DNA of 64,000 bases from Peptacetobacter sp900550335. Its GTDB lineage: Bacteria; Bacillota; Clostridia; Peptostreptococcales; Peptostreptococcaceae. The stretch's first letter is position 1. The number at the start of each line of letters is the position of its first letter. Below, piece after piece: positions 1-8,983 of the stretch. A program made the position numbers and the translations under genes. The stretch spans positions 1,984,001 to 2,048,000 of the forward strand of contig NZ_CP180001.1 of NCBI RefSeq assembly GCF_047528295.1, written 5' to 3'. The notes beneath the pieces are model-generated. The model did not search any database. It was not told the origin of the DNA and saw only the letters and a list, made by a program, of their open reading frames with translations.

Positions 1-531
1 TATGAAGATGGTTTAGATTTTTATAATCAGTTAGAACTTATACACGATTTAACAAGACAAATGAGATTGATTATGGATCATTTTAATATAATATCAGTTT
101 CATCAGATATAGATTTTAAAGCATATTTAGGTATTTTAAAAGATAAATTAATTGATTCTGATGATGATTCAAATAAAATAATATCTGATATAGTTGAGAG
201 AGAAAAAATAGCCACTCAAGTATTCCCAGAAATTGGATTTGCTCTATTCCACACAAAGACATCTGGTACTAAAAAAATAAGGCTATCTGTTTGTATTTCT
301 GATAGTGATTATTTTGAAGATGAATATTTTGAAGGGATTAGTTGCATAATTACGATGCTTCTTCCTGATGATGAATATCTTAATATGAATAGAAAACTGT
401 TAGGATTTTTAAGTGAGATGCTTATAGAAGATCTAGCTTTTCTCGAAGTACTTAACAGTGGAGATGTTTCTTTAGGAAAAGATTACTTGAGCAAAATTCT
501 AAAAAAATATCTTAAATCAATTATAAATTAA
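1..531 (+). CDS. BglG/MtlR-type PRD regulator, C-terminal EIIA-like domain (partial)
   Basis: The reading frame is open from the first base of the window, so this is the C-terminal 176 residues of a longer protein. It holds a segment reading FPEIGFALFHTKTSGT followed by a hydrophobic beta region, which resembles the PTS EIIA(mannitol/fructose)-like domain at the end of BglG/MtlR transcriptional regulators. The His in ALFHTKT sits where the phosphorylatable EIIA His lies. Such proteins switch sugar operons in response to PTS phosphorylation. The PRD and DNA/RNA-binding parts are outside the window, so the sugar and the target cannot be inferred. A bidirectional terminator follows at once. An internal Met at 61 could be taken for a start, but upstream coding continuity argues against it. 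Confidence 0.6.
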   Translation, partial: YEDGLDFYNQLELIHDLTRQMRLIMDHFNIISVSSDIDFKAYLGILKDKLIDSDDDSNKIISDIVEREKIATQVFPEIGFALFHTKTSGTKKIRLSVCISDSDYFEDEYFEGISCIITMLLPDDEYLNMNRKLLGFLSEMLIEDLAFLEVLNSGDVSLGKDYLSKILKKYLKSIIN

Positions 532-549
532 TTACATAATATATATATA

Positions 550-580
550 AAAAGGACTGTCATTTTCAACAGTCCTTTTA
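550..580. terminator. Bidirectional terminator
   Basis: Inverted repeat AAAAGGACTGT / ACAGTCCTTTT with an 8-nt loop, A-rich on one side and T-rich on the other. It separates the plus-strand PRD regulator from the convergent MATE gene. Confidence 0.85.
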
Positions 581-594
581 TATTATTGATTATT

Positions 595-2007
595 CTATAT
601 TGTAGATTTTATAGCTAGTGGTTTTGATTTTATAAAATAACATGCCATTAAAATAGCACCGATTAACCAAGATATTGGATAAAGTACATAAACATAGTTT
701 ATGCTAGTCATCGGTATAACATATAATATACAAATAACTCTAAATAAACATAAAGATAAGAATAACACTATCATAGGTGGTACTGTTTTTCCGACTCCTC
801 TTACTGTTCCTGCTAATGAATGTAATATTCCAAGTAAGAAATAGAATGGGCAGAAGTATCTCATTGCACTTACCCCAGCATTTATTACCTCAGGATCTTG
901 AGAGAATAACCGTATAACCTGATGTGCAAATGCAAGCAATAATGCACCTGTGATTATTGTATATACAACACACATCGCAAGTACTACCCACATACCTCTT
1001 TTTACACGTTCTGATTTTTTAGCTCCATAGTTCTGACCTGTAAATGTCGTACTAGCCATACTAAAGCTCAATACAGGTAATATGTTGAATCCATCTATTT
1101 TTAAATATGCTCCAAATCCTGCCATTGCAATAGGTCCAAACACATTTATACTAGACTGAATTAAAACATTTGAAAGAGAAATCATCATATTCTGTATCCC
1201 TGTTGGAAGTCCTACCTTTATCAGTCTTATCGCAACACTTTTGTGCATTCTTATTTTAGAAAGAGTTACTTTATAATTTGCATTTACTCTAACTAAATAT
1301 CCCAATGTTATTATACAAGCTATTGCCTGACTAATATTTGTAGCTATTGCAGCACCTTCAACACCTAGTCCAAATCCTCTTATGAAAATTAAATCGAATA
1401 TAATATTTATTACAGAAGCAATTCCTAAATACAGTAACGAGCGTTTTGAGTTACCAACTGAATTTAAAATTCCTGCTTCCATATTATAAATAACATTGAA
1501 TATAAGTCCTAATGAATATAATCTAAGATATTTTACTGATTCTACCATAACCTCAGTTGGTGTATTCATCATTTTTAATATTTGCGGTGTAAAAATAAAC
1601 CCTAAAATAGATAATATAGCTCCAAGTATTATTGAAATAGCCATAGATGTATGAATTGATAATTGAATATCTTTTTCCTTATTTGCACCGATTGCCTGTG
1701 AAACAATTACCCCTGAACCTACTGAAATACCCTGGCTGAATGCAATTAATAAATAGATTAAAGACGAGCTCGACCCTACTGCTGCTAAGGCATTTTTCCC
1801 TACATAATTTCCGACAATTATAGAATCGACTGTGTTGTACATCTGCTGTAACAGATTTCCTAATATTAAAGGAATGGAAAATATTAAAATTGTTTTTACA
1901 ATACTTCCCTCTGTCATTAAATTTTCATCTTTTTTTATTGGATTAGATCCGTTTACACTTGTGGTGGCCTCTTGTTTATCTAATCCTTCTGCTTTTACTA
2001 AACTCAT
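595..2007 (-). CDS. MATE-family multidrug/cation antiporter
   Basis: A 470-aa membrane protein of normal MATE length, with about twelve hydrophobic segments. The first helices carry the family signature around LLQQMYNTVDSIIVGNYVG, followed by conserved Gly/Ser-rich turns, and the two halves are homologous. MATE proteins export cationic compounds using a Na+ or H+ gradient. The start is supported by an AGGAGGG ribosome binding site just upstream of the ATG. About 35 N-terminal residues precede the first helix and are unusually polar. The gene lies 89 bp downstream of the AgrC-like kinase on the same strand with no clear terminator between them, so it may be transcribed with and controlled by that two-component system. 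The substrate is unknown. Confidence 0.9.
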   Translation of the reverse strand: MSLVKAEGLDKQEATTSVNGSNPIKKDENLMTEGSIVKTILIFSIPLILGNLLQQMYNTVDSIIVGNYVGKNALAAVGSSSSLIYLLIAFSQGISVGSGVIVSQAIGANKEKDIQLSIHTSMAISIILGAILSILGFIFTPQILKMMNTPTEVMVESVKYLRLYSLGLIFNVIYNMEAGILNSVGNSKRSLLYLGIASVINIIFDLIFIRGFGLGVEGAAIATNISQAIACIITLGYLVRVNANYKVTLSKIRMHKSVAIRLIKVGLPTGIQNMMISLSNVLIQSSINVFGPIAMAGFGAYLKIDGFNILPVLSFSMASTTFTGQNYGAKKSERVKRGMWVVLAMCVVYTIITGALLLAFAHQVIRLFSQDPEVINAGVSAMRYFCPFYFLLGILHSLAGTVRGVGKTVPPMIVLFLSLCLFRVICILYVIPMTSINYVYVLYPISWLIGAILMACYFIKSKPLAIKSTI

Positions 2008-2096
2008 TATATCCCTCCTATGTCATTTTCTCCCATTACTATTATAGTGAATAAATCTAAATATAACAAACTTTTTATTTTAAATTTATTTTAATA

Positions 2097-3458
2097 CTAT
2101 TTTTTATCCATAGGTAAATATATACTTACTACAAATTTTAACTCATCCTCTTTTATTCTAATATCGCCATCGTATTTATATATAGAAGATTTTATACTCT
2201 CAATCCCCATTCCATGATAAAATTTATCCTCTTTAGATGTGATAAATTTATTCTTGCTATCTTTTTTAGAGTATTCATTTTTAGATTTGCTATTTTCACA
2301 TCTTATAACAAAATATCCATTTATAATCGCTGTTCTCAAAGTAATATATCTTTTTTCACTATCACTTATTTTTATACAAGCCTCTATTGAATTATCAAGT
2401 AAATTTGAAAATATACTGCTTATATCAATCATTTCTATAAAATCACATTCTTTAAAATCTATAAGTGTGTTAAATTCTATATTATTTTTTAGACATTCTT
2501 TATTTTTCTCAAACAAAATAATATCTAATAGCGTATTTCCAGTGTTATACGCACATCTGTTGTACTTTACTTCTTTTTCTATGCTATTAATATATTCGTC
2601 TATTTCCGTACCATTTTCTTTCATAGACTTTATATTTTTTATATGATTGTTCATATCATGATATACTTGTCTCATTTTTTCTTGATTTTCTTCCATATCT
2701 AAGTAGTACTTATACTGCATTTTTAATTTTTCATTAACAATTTGCATCTTTGCATTCTCTTTTTCTGACTTTACATAATTTATAAATATAAATATCAAAA
2801 TAATATTTATTATTACTAAAATATACGGAAATACAGATTCTACAAATCCAGATAAATTTATAGTAGATAACAGTTTATCGTATTCTATATCATTCTCTAT
2901 TAAAATTTCATAAAAATCTTCAATTTTACTTGAAAATGTATTTAAAAATACAATTATCAAAGTATTTGTAATCACCGCCAATGATATGTATATTTTGTAT
3001 TTATTTTTATTATAAAATTCGTTTAATCTATTGTAGAAACATACACCTATAAAAATAATCGTGGAGCTTATTATTAAGTCCATTAAACATGTAGTATAGG
3101 CATTATATTTTAGTGACATAGATATTATCCAATAAATAGAGGACTCTATCAGAATATATAAAAAACTGTAGATAAATGAGATTATAACTATACTTCTGGT
3201 ATCTAAATCATAGATAAATCTACAAATCAGAGTAAGCATAATTATAATAGCCGCTAATATTTGAAATCTTACCATTCCAAAAGGAAGACCCATAAATACA
3301 ATCATTGTCGCTGTTACAATATAGGTAACTATACTTCTAAAATCTTTTCCTAATTTAAAATAATATCCTCTTTTATTCATAAGTATTAAAAAGCTGACTA
3401 CAAATAACAACATATTTATAGAAGATAAAACTCTATATACGCTATACAAATTTAACAT
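2097..3458 (-). CDS. AgrC/VirS-like sensor histidine kinase (HPK10, GHKL ATPase)
   Basis: A 453-aa membrane kinase with an N-terminal block of about seven hydrophobic helices (residues 1-230), a coiled linker, an H-box VYHDMNNHIKNI at about residue 265, an N-box SNLLDNSIEA, and a G-box GMGIESIKSSIYKYDGDI. HDMNNH plus the GHKL ATPase is typical of the HPK10 class (AgrC, ComD, VirS), which senses peptides and phosphorylates LytTR regulators. The start overlaps the end of the regulator gene by 7 bp, so the two are translationally coupled. No agrB/agrD pair is visible in the window, so the ligand is unknown. Confidence 0.88.
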   Translation of the reverse strand: MLNLYSVYRVLSSINMLLFVVSFLILMNKRGYYFKLGKDFRSIVTYIVTATMIVFMGLPFGMVRFQILAAIIIMLTLICRFIYDLDTRSIVIISFIYSFLYILIESSIYWIISMSLKYNAYTTCLMDLIISSTIIFIGVCFYNRLNEFYNKNKYKIYISLAVITNTLIIVFLNTFSSKIEDFYEILIENDIEYDKLLSTINLSGFVESVFPYILVIINIILIFIFINYVKSEKENAKMQIVNEKLKMQYKYYLDMEENQEKMRQVYHDMNNHIKNIKSMKENGTEIDEYINSIEKEVKYNRCAYNTGNTLLDIILFEKNKECLKNNIEFNTLIDFKECDFIEMIDISSIFSNLLDNSIEACIKISDSEKRYITLRTAIINGYFVIRCENSKSKNEYSKKDSKNKFITSKEDKFYHGMGIESIKSSIYKYDGDIRIKEDELKFVVSIYLPMDKK

Positions 3459-4162
3459 AACTTATCCTCTATCATATCAAAGAACTTATCTTTTATCTCT
3501 TTGTATTTATTTCTGCTCAAAGGCACCTCTTCCTCATTAGAAAGAATAGCACTATACCTTTTTATACTTTTTATGTATTCCAAATTTAGAAGATAGCTTT
3601 TATGACATCTAACAAATACATCGTTGTTTATTTCATTTTCAAAGTTATTCATTGTCCCTTTTGTTGTATATACTTTATCCAATTTGTGTATGATTATATC
3701 ATTTCTTTGAACTTCAATATACATTATATCCTTTAAGCTTAATTTTATACTTGTATCCCCTTCTCTTATTACAATACTTCTTTTAATGAGATTTATATCA
3801 CTCAAACAATTTATTAAACTAACTTTTAAATCATCATATTTAACAGGCTTCAACAAATATCTATATGCCTTTACCTCATATCCTTCTAATGCATATTCTG
3901 CAAATGAAGTAATAAAAATTATTTCTACTCTATTGTCAAACTCTCTAATTTTTCTAGCAGTTTCCATCCCATCTATTCCGTCCATTTGTATATCCAATAA
4001 AATAATATCTGTATCGTTATTATAGGATTCTATTAAATTCTCTCCAGAATTATATATTTTTATTTCATATTCTATTTTTAAATCATCTAATATTTTAATC
4101 ACATTTTTATTTATAAACTCTTGATCATTTATATCATTTTCACAAATTACTATATTTAACAA
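3452..4162 (-). CDS. LytTR-family response regulator
   Basis: A receiver domain (about residues 1-120, phospho-acceptor Asp57 in LLDIQMDG) is joined to a C-terminal LytTR DNA-binding domain (about 135-232, ending with the VPLSRNKYKEI motif). Such regulators (AgrA, VirR) bind paired 9-bp direct repeats and are partnered by HPK10 kinases; the kinase gene overlaps its 3' end. A longer ATG frame opens at 4180, but its first codons contain the GGAGG ribosome binding site. The real start is the TTG at 4162, six bases after that site, giving the usual N-terminus MLNIVICEND. A good sigma-A promoter lies upstream. Targets may include the co-directional MATE gene. Confidence 0.9.
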   Translation of the reverse strand: MLNIVICENDINDQEFINKNVIKILDDLKIEYEIKIYNSGENLIESYNNDTDIILLDIQMDGIDGMETARKIREFDNRVEIIFITSFAEYALEGYEVKAYRYLLKPVKYDDLKVSLINCLSDINLIKRSIVIREGDTSIKLSLKDIMYIEVQRNDIIIHKLDKVYTTKGTMNNFENEINNDVFVRCHKSYLLNLEYIKSIKRYSAILSNEEEVPLSRNKYKEIKDKFFDMIEDKLC

Positions 4163-4210
4163 CTCTTTCCTCCATTGCATATAATTTTTTATGATGTAAT
4201 ATTCAATTTA

Positions 4211-4239
4211 ATCTTAGCTTACACATTTACTTATGTCAA
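4211..4239 (-). promoter_or_regulatory. Sigma-A promoter for the LytTR/AgrC-like operon
   Basis: On the minus strand TTGACA (4239-4234) is followed by 17 bases and then TAAGAT (4216-4211), about 50 bases before the TTG start of the regulator. Confidence 0.7.
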
Positions 4240-4251
4240 TTGACGAAAAAT

Positions 4252-4295
4252 AAATGGTATGACATATTGACTAACTTTAATATATCATACCATTT
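4252..4295 (-). terminator. Hairpin, probable secondary terminator
   Basis: Inverted repeat AAATGGTATGA / TCATACCATTT, followed on the minus strand by ATTTTT. It lies after the structured element that ends the ABC operon and before the promoter of the next operon. It could instead be an operator, because it sits directly upstream of the -35 box. Confidence 0.5.
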
Positions 4296-4315
4296 TAAAT
4301 CATAAAAACAAACTA

Positions 4316-4441
4316 AGGACAAGATTAATAACTACTCTAAAGCGACAATGCTGCAAGTGCCTCACATCTTCTAAATGTGTTACATAGATGTGTGAGGCAC
4401 TGAAGCCCTGGAGCACAGAGTAGTTATTATCTTGTCCTTTT
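4316..4441 (-). ncRNA. Structured 3'-UTR element, copy A
   Basis: Begins 4 bases after the stop codon of the ABC exporter gene. On the minus strand an outer stem of about 24 imperfect pairs (AAGGACAAGATAATAACTAC with its complement) encloses a motif CTCCAGGGCTTC. Then comes an inner stem AGTGCCTCAC / GTGAGGCACT, an apical segment GTAACACATTT, and a 3' internal motif GCAGCATTGTCG, before the outer stem closes and a T-rich run follows. A second copy at 34168-34272 keeps the unpaired motifs but has different stem sequences. It probably works as a terminator or 3'-end stabiliser; whether it has another function is unknown. I do not recognise it as a named RNA family. Confidence 0.6.
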
Positions 4442-4444
4442 GAT

Positions 4445-6139
4445 TTATGATGCTCTTCCATTATTCATATTTATTACTCTATCTGCAATTTTCATTGTAG
4501 ATTTTCTATGAGATACAATTACAATCGTCTTTTTCTCTCTTTCTTCATTTAACACCTTTAAAATAGCTCCTTCATTTAAACTATCTAAATTACTAGTAGG
4601 CTCATCTAGCAGAATAATGTCGCTATCGTGTAAAAATGCTCTAGCTATACCTATTCTCTGTCTTTCCCCACCAGAAAGCTGATGATGTCCTTCACCTATT
4701 ATAGTGTCATATCCATTTGGAAGACTTTCAATAAACTCATGTATATTAGCCTTCTTACAAGCCTCTATCACATCTTCATCAGACGCATTTAAATTGGCAA
4801 GCTTTACATTATTCTTTATACTATCTACAAATAAATATGTATCTTGTATTACATAACTTTCAGAATCCCTTAAATCGCTAGTATTCCAATCTTTTATATT
4901 TGTTCCAGATATATTTATCTCCCCTGATGATGTATCAAAGAATCTCATCATAAGTTTAAGCAGTGTAGATTTTCCAGAACCACTCTTCCCAGAAATTCCT
5001 ACAATCTCTCCCTTTGCAATATTCATACTAACATTATCTAAAATAACTTCATCTGGATTTGTATTGTATGCAAAGTTTACATTTTTACATTCAATTAATT
5101 TTGAATTGCTTTCATTTAATTTTCCTGCGATAGACATACTTTCATTTCCTTCAACTTCTTCTATTAAAGGAGTTTCCTCAAGTATGTTTAATATTCTATC
5201 TCCACTAGCAAATGTGTGAAGAAGATTATTTGCAAGATTGCTAAGTGCTGTAACCGGCCCAAAAGATCCAAGTAGCCCTATAGTGCATATCACAGTTCCT
5301 TCATTGCTAATCATTCCTTTTGAATTTAGATATACACAAGTTAATAGCATAATTAAAGAAAATCCTATTATCAAACTATCACAATTTCCTCTTGAACTAC
5401 CTTCGCATTTCTTTAAATCATCGTTTAATTCTGCTAAGTAGTCGCTCTGTCTGTCTATTTCTTCAATTCTATCTTTTCCATATCCATACTGAATTACTTC
5501 TCTAAGTCCTCTTATACTATCTAATAGATATGTGTTTATCTCACCAAACCGTCCTCTATATGTGCTTCCGGCTTTTTTCCCCATATTGCTAGTTATCATT
5601 GGAAGTATTGCACCTACAGATACATAAGCCACAAGTGCAATAAGTGCAGCAATTACACTGTACTGAGCAAAGAATACGACCATTATAAGACAAGTGATAA
5701 ATGCTATACATACAGGTGAAATTGTATGTGCATAGAATACTTCTAAAAGCTCTATATCACTAGTTATTATAGATATTAAATTTCCTTTGTCCTTGCCTTC
5801 TAGTTTTGCTGGAGCTAGTTTTCTAAGTGCTTTAAATACTTTATCCCTGATTATAGCAAGTAGTTTGAATGCTATATAATGGTTTGAAGCCTGTTCTCCA
5901 TATCTAAGCGCTCCTCTTAAAACTGCCATAATTCCAACAGCTATAAACACAGTTTTTAAACTTATACTACTCTCTCCAATTACAGAAAGTAGCCCATATC
6001 CACCCATTATCGCTATAAATATGGCACATAAAAATCCTACTACACCAAGCAGTATAGCCATTATCATTATGGGAAGCATAGGCTTAACAAGCCCTATAAG
6101 CTGCATAACTATCTGAATTCCACTTCTTTTTCTCTCCAT
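4445..6139 (-). CDS. CydC-like ABC exporter half-transporter
   Basis: 564 aa: six hydrophobic helices (about 1-320) fused to an ABC ATPase with Walker A GKSGSGKST, Q-loop, signature LSGGERQRIG, Walker B DIILLDEPTSNLD and H-loop His. Family type IV exporters of the CydDC group move thiols or haem-related compounds to support cytochrome assembly in other bacteria. The ATG overlaps the previous gene's stop by one base (TAATG), so it is the second subunit of a heterodimer. The operon also contains a cytochrome-b-like protein, which fits a redox role but does not prove the substrate. The structured element (copy A) follows the stop codon directly. Confidence 0.85.
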   Translation of the reverse strand: MERKRSGIQIVMQLIGLVKPMLPIMIMAILLGVVGFLCAIFIAIMGGYGLLSVIGESSISLKTVFIAVGIMAVLRGALRYGEQASNHYIAFKLLAIIRDKVFKALRKLAPAKLEGKDKGNLISIITSDIELLEVFYAHTISPVCIAFITCLIMVVFFAQYSVIAALIALVAYVSVGAILPMITSNMGKKAGSTYRGRFGEINTYLLDSIRGLREVIQYGYGKDRIEEIDRQSDYLAELNDDLKKCEGSSRGNCDSLIIGFSLIMLLTCVYLNSKGMISNEGTVICTIGLLGSFGPVTALSNLANNLLHTFASGDRILNILEETPLIEEVEGNESMSIAGKLNESNSKLIECKNVNFAYNTNPDEVILDNVSMNIAKGEIVGISGKSGSGKSTLLKLMMRFFDTSSGEINISGTNIKDWNTSDLRDSESYVIQDTYLFVDSIKNNVKLANLNASDEDVIEACKKANIHEFIESLPNGYDTIIGEGHHQLSGGERQRIGIARAFLHDSDIILLDEPTSNLDSLNEGAILKVLNEEREKKTIVIVSHRKSTMKIADRVINMNNGRAS

Positions 6140-7935
6140 TACATAGCCTCCTCTCTAGTATATAATTCTAATTCTTTCTGAGCTGTGTACATTTTTTCGT
6201 ACTGTCCTTTTCTTTCCATAAGCTCATTGTGAGTTCCTTTTTCTATAATATTTCCCGAATCCATCATGTATATCTCATCACTTTCTACAACATTTGCAAG
6301 ACGATGTGTAATCTGTATAACAGTTTTTTCTCTTTTTAATTTCTTGATTAAATCAACTATTATCTCTTCACTTTCAACATCTATATTACTTGTTGCCTCG
6401 TCGAATATGTATATCTCGCTATTGTGAAGTAATGCTCTAGCTATACAAAGTCTCTGTCTCTGTCCCCCTGATAAATTGCTCGCCTGCTCAGCAATCTTAG
6501 TATCTAATCCTTCTAATGTAGAGAAGAATTCGTATAAGTTTACTGATTTTAACGCATCCAATAATTTATCATCTCTTATATCATTTCTTCCCATAAGAAG
6601 ATTTTCCCTAACTGTTCCTTTAAATAAATAATTTTGGAATGAAACCATAGTCATAAGTTTCATCTTTTCATCTGTACTTATTTCCTCTGCATTTCTATTT
6701 TCTATAGATAATTTCCCAGAATTTATCTTGTTGTATCCCATTAAAATAGAAACTAAAGTACTCTTTCCGCATCCAGATTCCCCTACAATAGATACAAAAG
6801 AGTTTTTAGGTATTTCAAATGATATTCCCTTTATAACATTTTTACCTTCTTCATATCCAAATTCTATATTTTCTCCGGATATATACGCTTTATCCTCTAC
6901 CTTTTTGTCCATAGAAGATTCTTCTTTTAAATTAAAATCTTCTCTTTCATTTGTAGAATTTATTTTTTCTACAATAGAATCTTCTTCCATATCTATAAGT
7001 CTAAACATTTTTTCGCTTGCAGCCATACCGTTCATAGCTATGTGGAAGAATGATCCAAGTAATCTAAGTGGTATAAAGAATTCAGCAGATAAAAGTATTA
7101 TCGCAAGTGCCTGAGAAAACTCTATATTTCCCTGTACAAACTCTAAACTTGCAAATACAACTCCTAACGCACTTCCTCCGTATGCAATTAAGTCCATCAA
7201 TGTAACTGAGTTTAGCTGCATTGTAAGAACTTTCATTGTTATTCTTCTAAAGTTTTCTGCATCCACATTCATTTCCTCGTTTTTGAATTCGTCACTCCTA
7301 TATACCTTAAGTGTTGTAAGTCCCTGCATATTATCTAAGAAATGGTCTCCAAGCTGAACATAGCTTCCCCAGTATTTTGCAAGTAACTTCTTAGCAAACT
7401 TCTGAATCCGTATTATTGAGATTGGTATAAGAGGAACGCATATAAACAGCCCAAATGCTGTCTTTAAGCTCATAAATGATACAAGTACAAATAATGTCAT
7501 AGGAGCCAATAAACTATAAAATAACTGTGGTAAATACTTACTAAAGTATATTTCTAGCTGCTCAACCCCTTCTGCAGATACCTGCAGTATCTCTGAAGTT
7601 GAGAACTTTTCCTGATATTTATCTCCTATTTTTAATAGTTTTTCGTAAATCATATGTCTTAACTTCTTCTTTACAACCTTACTTGATTCCCCTGAACAGA
7701 CTGATTATTTATACATAACAACATGTCTTATTGCCATAACTACAATAAATATAATAGCTGTTTTTATTATTTCCCCTGTCTCTACTCCACCATTTATAGC
7801 TTTTTGAAGTAATCCTGTCAGTGTGAATACCATCACTATGTTACATATTAATGCTATCCACTGTAAAAATACCTGTAGTTTTATGTATTTTTTAGTATCC
7901 CCCATTTCATTTATAAGTCTTTTATTTATCATCAT
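6139..7935 (-). pseudogene. CydD-like ABC exporter half, interrupted by an in-frame TAA
   Basis: The first 76 codons (MMINKRLINEMG onward, to YK) stop at a TAA at 7705-7707. The same frame then continues without any shift (SVCSGESSKVV..RHMIYEKL) into 504 further codons. These encode the remaining membrane helices and an ABC ATPase with Walker A GESGCGKST, signature LSGGQRQRL and Walker B EIYIFDEATSNID. Together they make a 598-codon gene of normal length for this family. Only one codon is wrong: a CAA-to-TAA change would explain it. Either the gene is inactive, or the stop is read through, or the base is an error. An internal ATG at 7653 has no good ribosome binding site. The ribosome binding site AGGAGA precedes the upstream ATG. 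Confidence 0.75.
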
Positions 7936-7981
7936 AGTCTTAAATCTCCTATCAATCTAACTTTTTAGGCTTTAAATTTTA

Positions 7982-8344
7982 TCATACCCTAACTGTTTTA
8001 ACCTTAAATATAAAGTAATAATACTTAAATACTATAAGAGCTAAAATTGTCATTCTTCCGTATATATTATTCATTGAAAAGAATGCTCCTAAAAGCAATA
8101 TAGATGCAAATGCTAATATATAAACCTTTGTGTTAATCTTCATTTCTCTGTTATTTACAAAGTCCTCAAGATGATTTTTATAAAGTTTTGTTTTCTTAAA
8201 CCAAACATCTAATTTTTTACTTCCTTTAGCAAAGCAAACCGCAGCCACTAATAAAAATGGTGTTGTAGGTAGCACAGGAAGTACTATTCCTATCGAGCCT
8301 ATTATCATTGCTATAAATCCTAAAACAATATATAATATCTTCAT
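7982..8344 (-). CDS. DUF454 (YbaN-like) inner-membrane protein
   Basis: 120 aa with an N-terminal helix, the conserved segment GIVLPVLPTTPFLLVAAVCF, then a charged region and two C-terminal helices: the DUF454/YbaN pattern. Its function is not known. The start is set by AGGAGGAG nine bases before the ATG at 8344; an upstream in-frame start at 8419 lies inside the previous gene. The ATG overlaps the TGA of that gene (ATGA), indicating coupled translation. Confidence 0.8.
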   Translation of the reverse strand: MKILYIVLGFIAMIIGSIGIVLPVLPTTPFLLVAAVCFAKGSKKLDVWFKKTKLYKNHLEDFVNNREMKINTKVYILAFASILLLGAFFSMNNIYGRMTILALIVFKYYYFIFKVKTVRV

Positions 8345-8718
8345 ATCAAAACTCCTCCTATGTGTATTATTATTAAAATCGTTGATATAACTGCAAATAA
8401 TCTGTGTAAAGTTGCCCATTTTTCTTTGTTAATTTTTCTAAATACTATTAGAATAGACATTAAAAGTATAAACATCCAGGCTATTTTCCCAGACATCATA
8501 CCTTCTGTAGCTCCATTTTTTATTGCAATGATTCCATGTGCTAATGATAATAATAAAAATAAAATTGCCAGTAGATTATGATTCTTTTTAAGCTGGCAGT
8601 ATATTTTATTTTTAATTCTTTCTTTTTTAGAATCAAATAATTTAATCTTACTTAGTGGGTATATCGCCATCAGTCCAATAAATATTATCGTGGCAATTCC
8701 TGATAGTGTAGTACTCAA
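8341..8718 (-). CDS. Small cytochrome-b-like four-helix membrane protein
   Basis: 125 aa with four hydrophobic helices. His residues lie in two of them (NHNLLAILFLLLSLAHG, and LHRLFAVISTILIIIHIG), spaced as in haem-ligating pairs of ferric-reductase or b-type cytochrome membrane domains. It has no flavin or NADH domain. The start is TTG with an AAAGGAAA ribosome binding site. As first gene of an operon with a DUF454 protein and a CydDC-like exporter, a haem or electron-transfer role is a reasonable inference. Similarity to a named family is weak by eye, and an unrelated four-helix protein is possible. Confidence 0.55.
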   Translation of the reverse strand: MSTTLSGIATIIFIGLMAIYPLSKIKLFDSKKERIKNKIYCQLKKNHNLLAILFLLLSLAHGIIAIKNGATEGMMSGKIAWMFILLMSILIVFRKINKEKWATLHRLFAVISTILIIIHIGGVLI

Positions 8719-8766
8719 TATTTTTTATTTCCTTTCTTTCTATTTACAATTAAATGATATTATATA

Positions 8767-8866
8767 GTTATTGATATTAAGTATCATTTACAATGTAATT
8801 ATTCTATCATTATTGAAATTGTTTTGCAATAACTTTCAATAATAGTTGATAATATTTTTCATTAAC
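8767..8866. promoter_or_regulatory. Promoter region with Fur-box-like and palindromic sites
   Basis: Upstream of the cytochrome-like operon there is a TATAAT on the minus strand. Two 19-bp sites (8767-8785 and 8848-8866) match about 13-14 of 19 positions of the GATAATGATAATCATTATC Fur consensus, and a separate dyad TATTGAAA / TTTCAATA lies at 8811-8842. AT-rich DNA gives such matches by chance, so iron control is only a suggestion. Confidence 0.3.
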
Positions 8867-8937
8867 AATGCATTAATAGTAGAATACTATTTATATATTA
8901 TAAAAATTCACTTATAAATCTTATTTTCCCTTAAAAA

Positions 8938-8970
8938 TAAAAAAGACATACACCATGCAGTGTATGCCCT
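8938..8970 (-). terminator. Terminator after the XRE-cupin regulator
   Basis: On the minus strand GGCATACAC, loop TGCATG, GTGTATGTC, then TTTTT. It lies 14 bases after the regulator's stop codon. Confidence 0.85.
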
Positions 8971-8983
8971 TTCTATCATTCTA

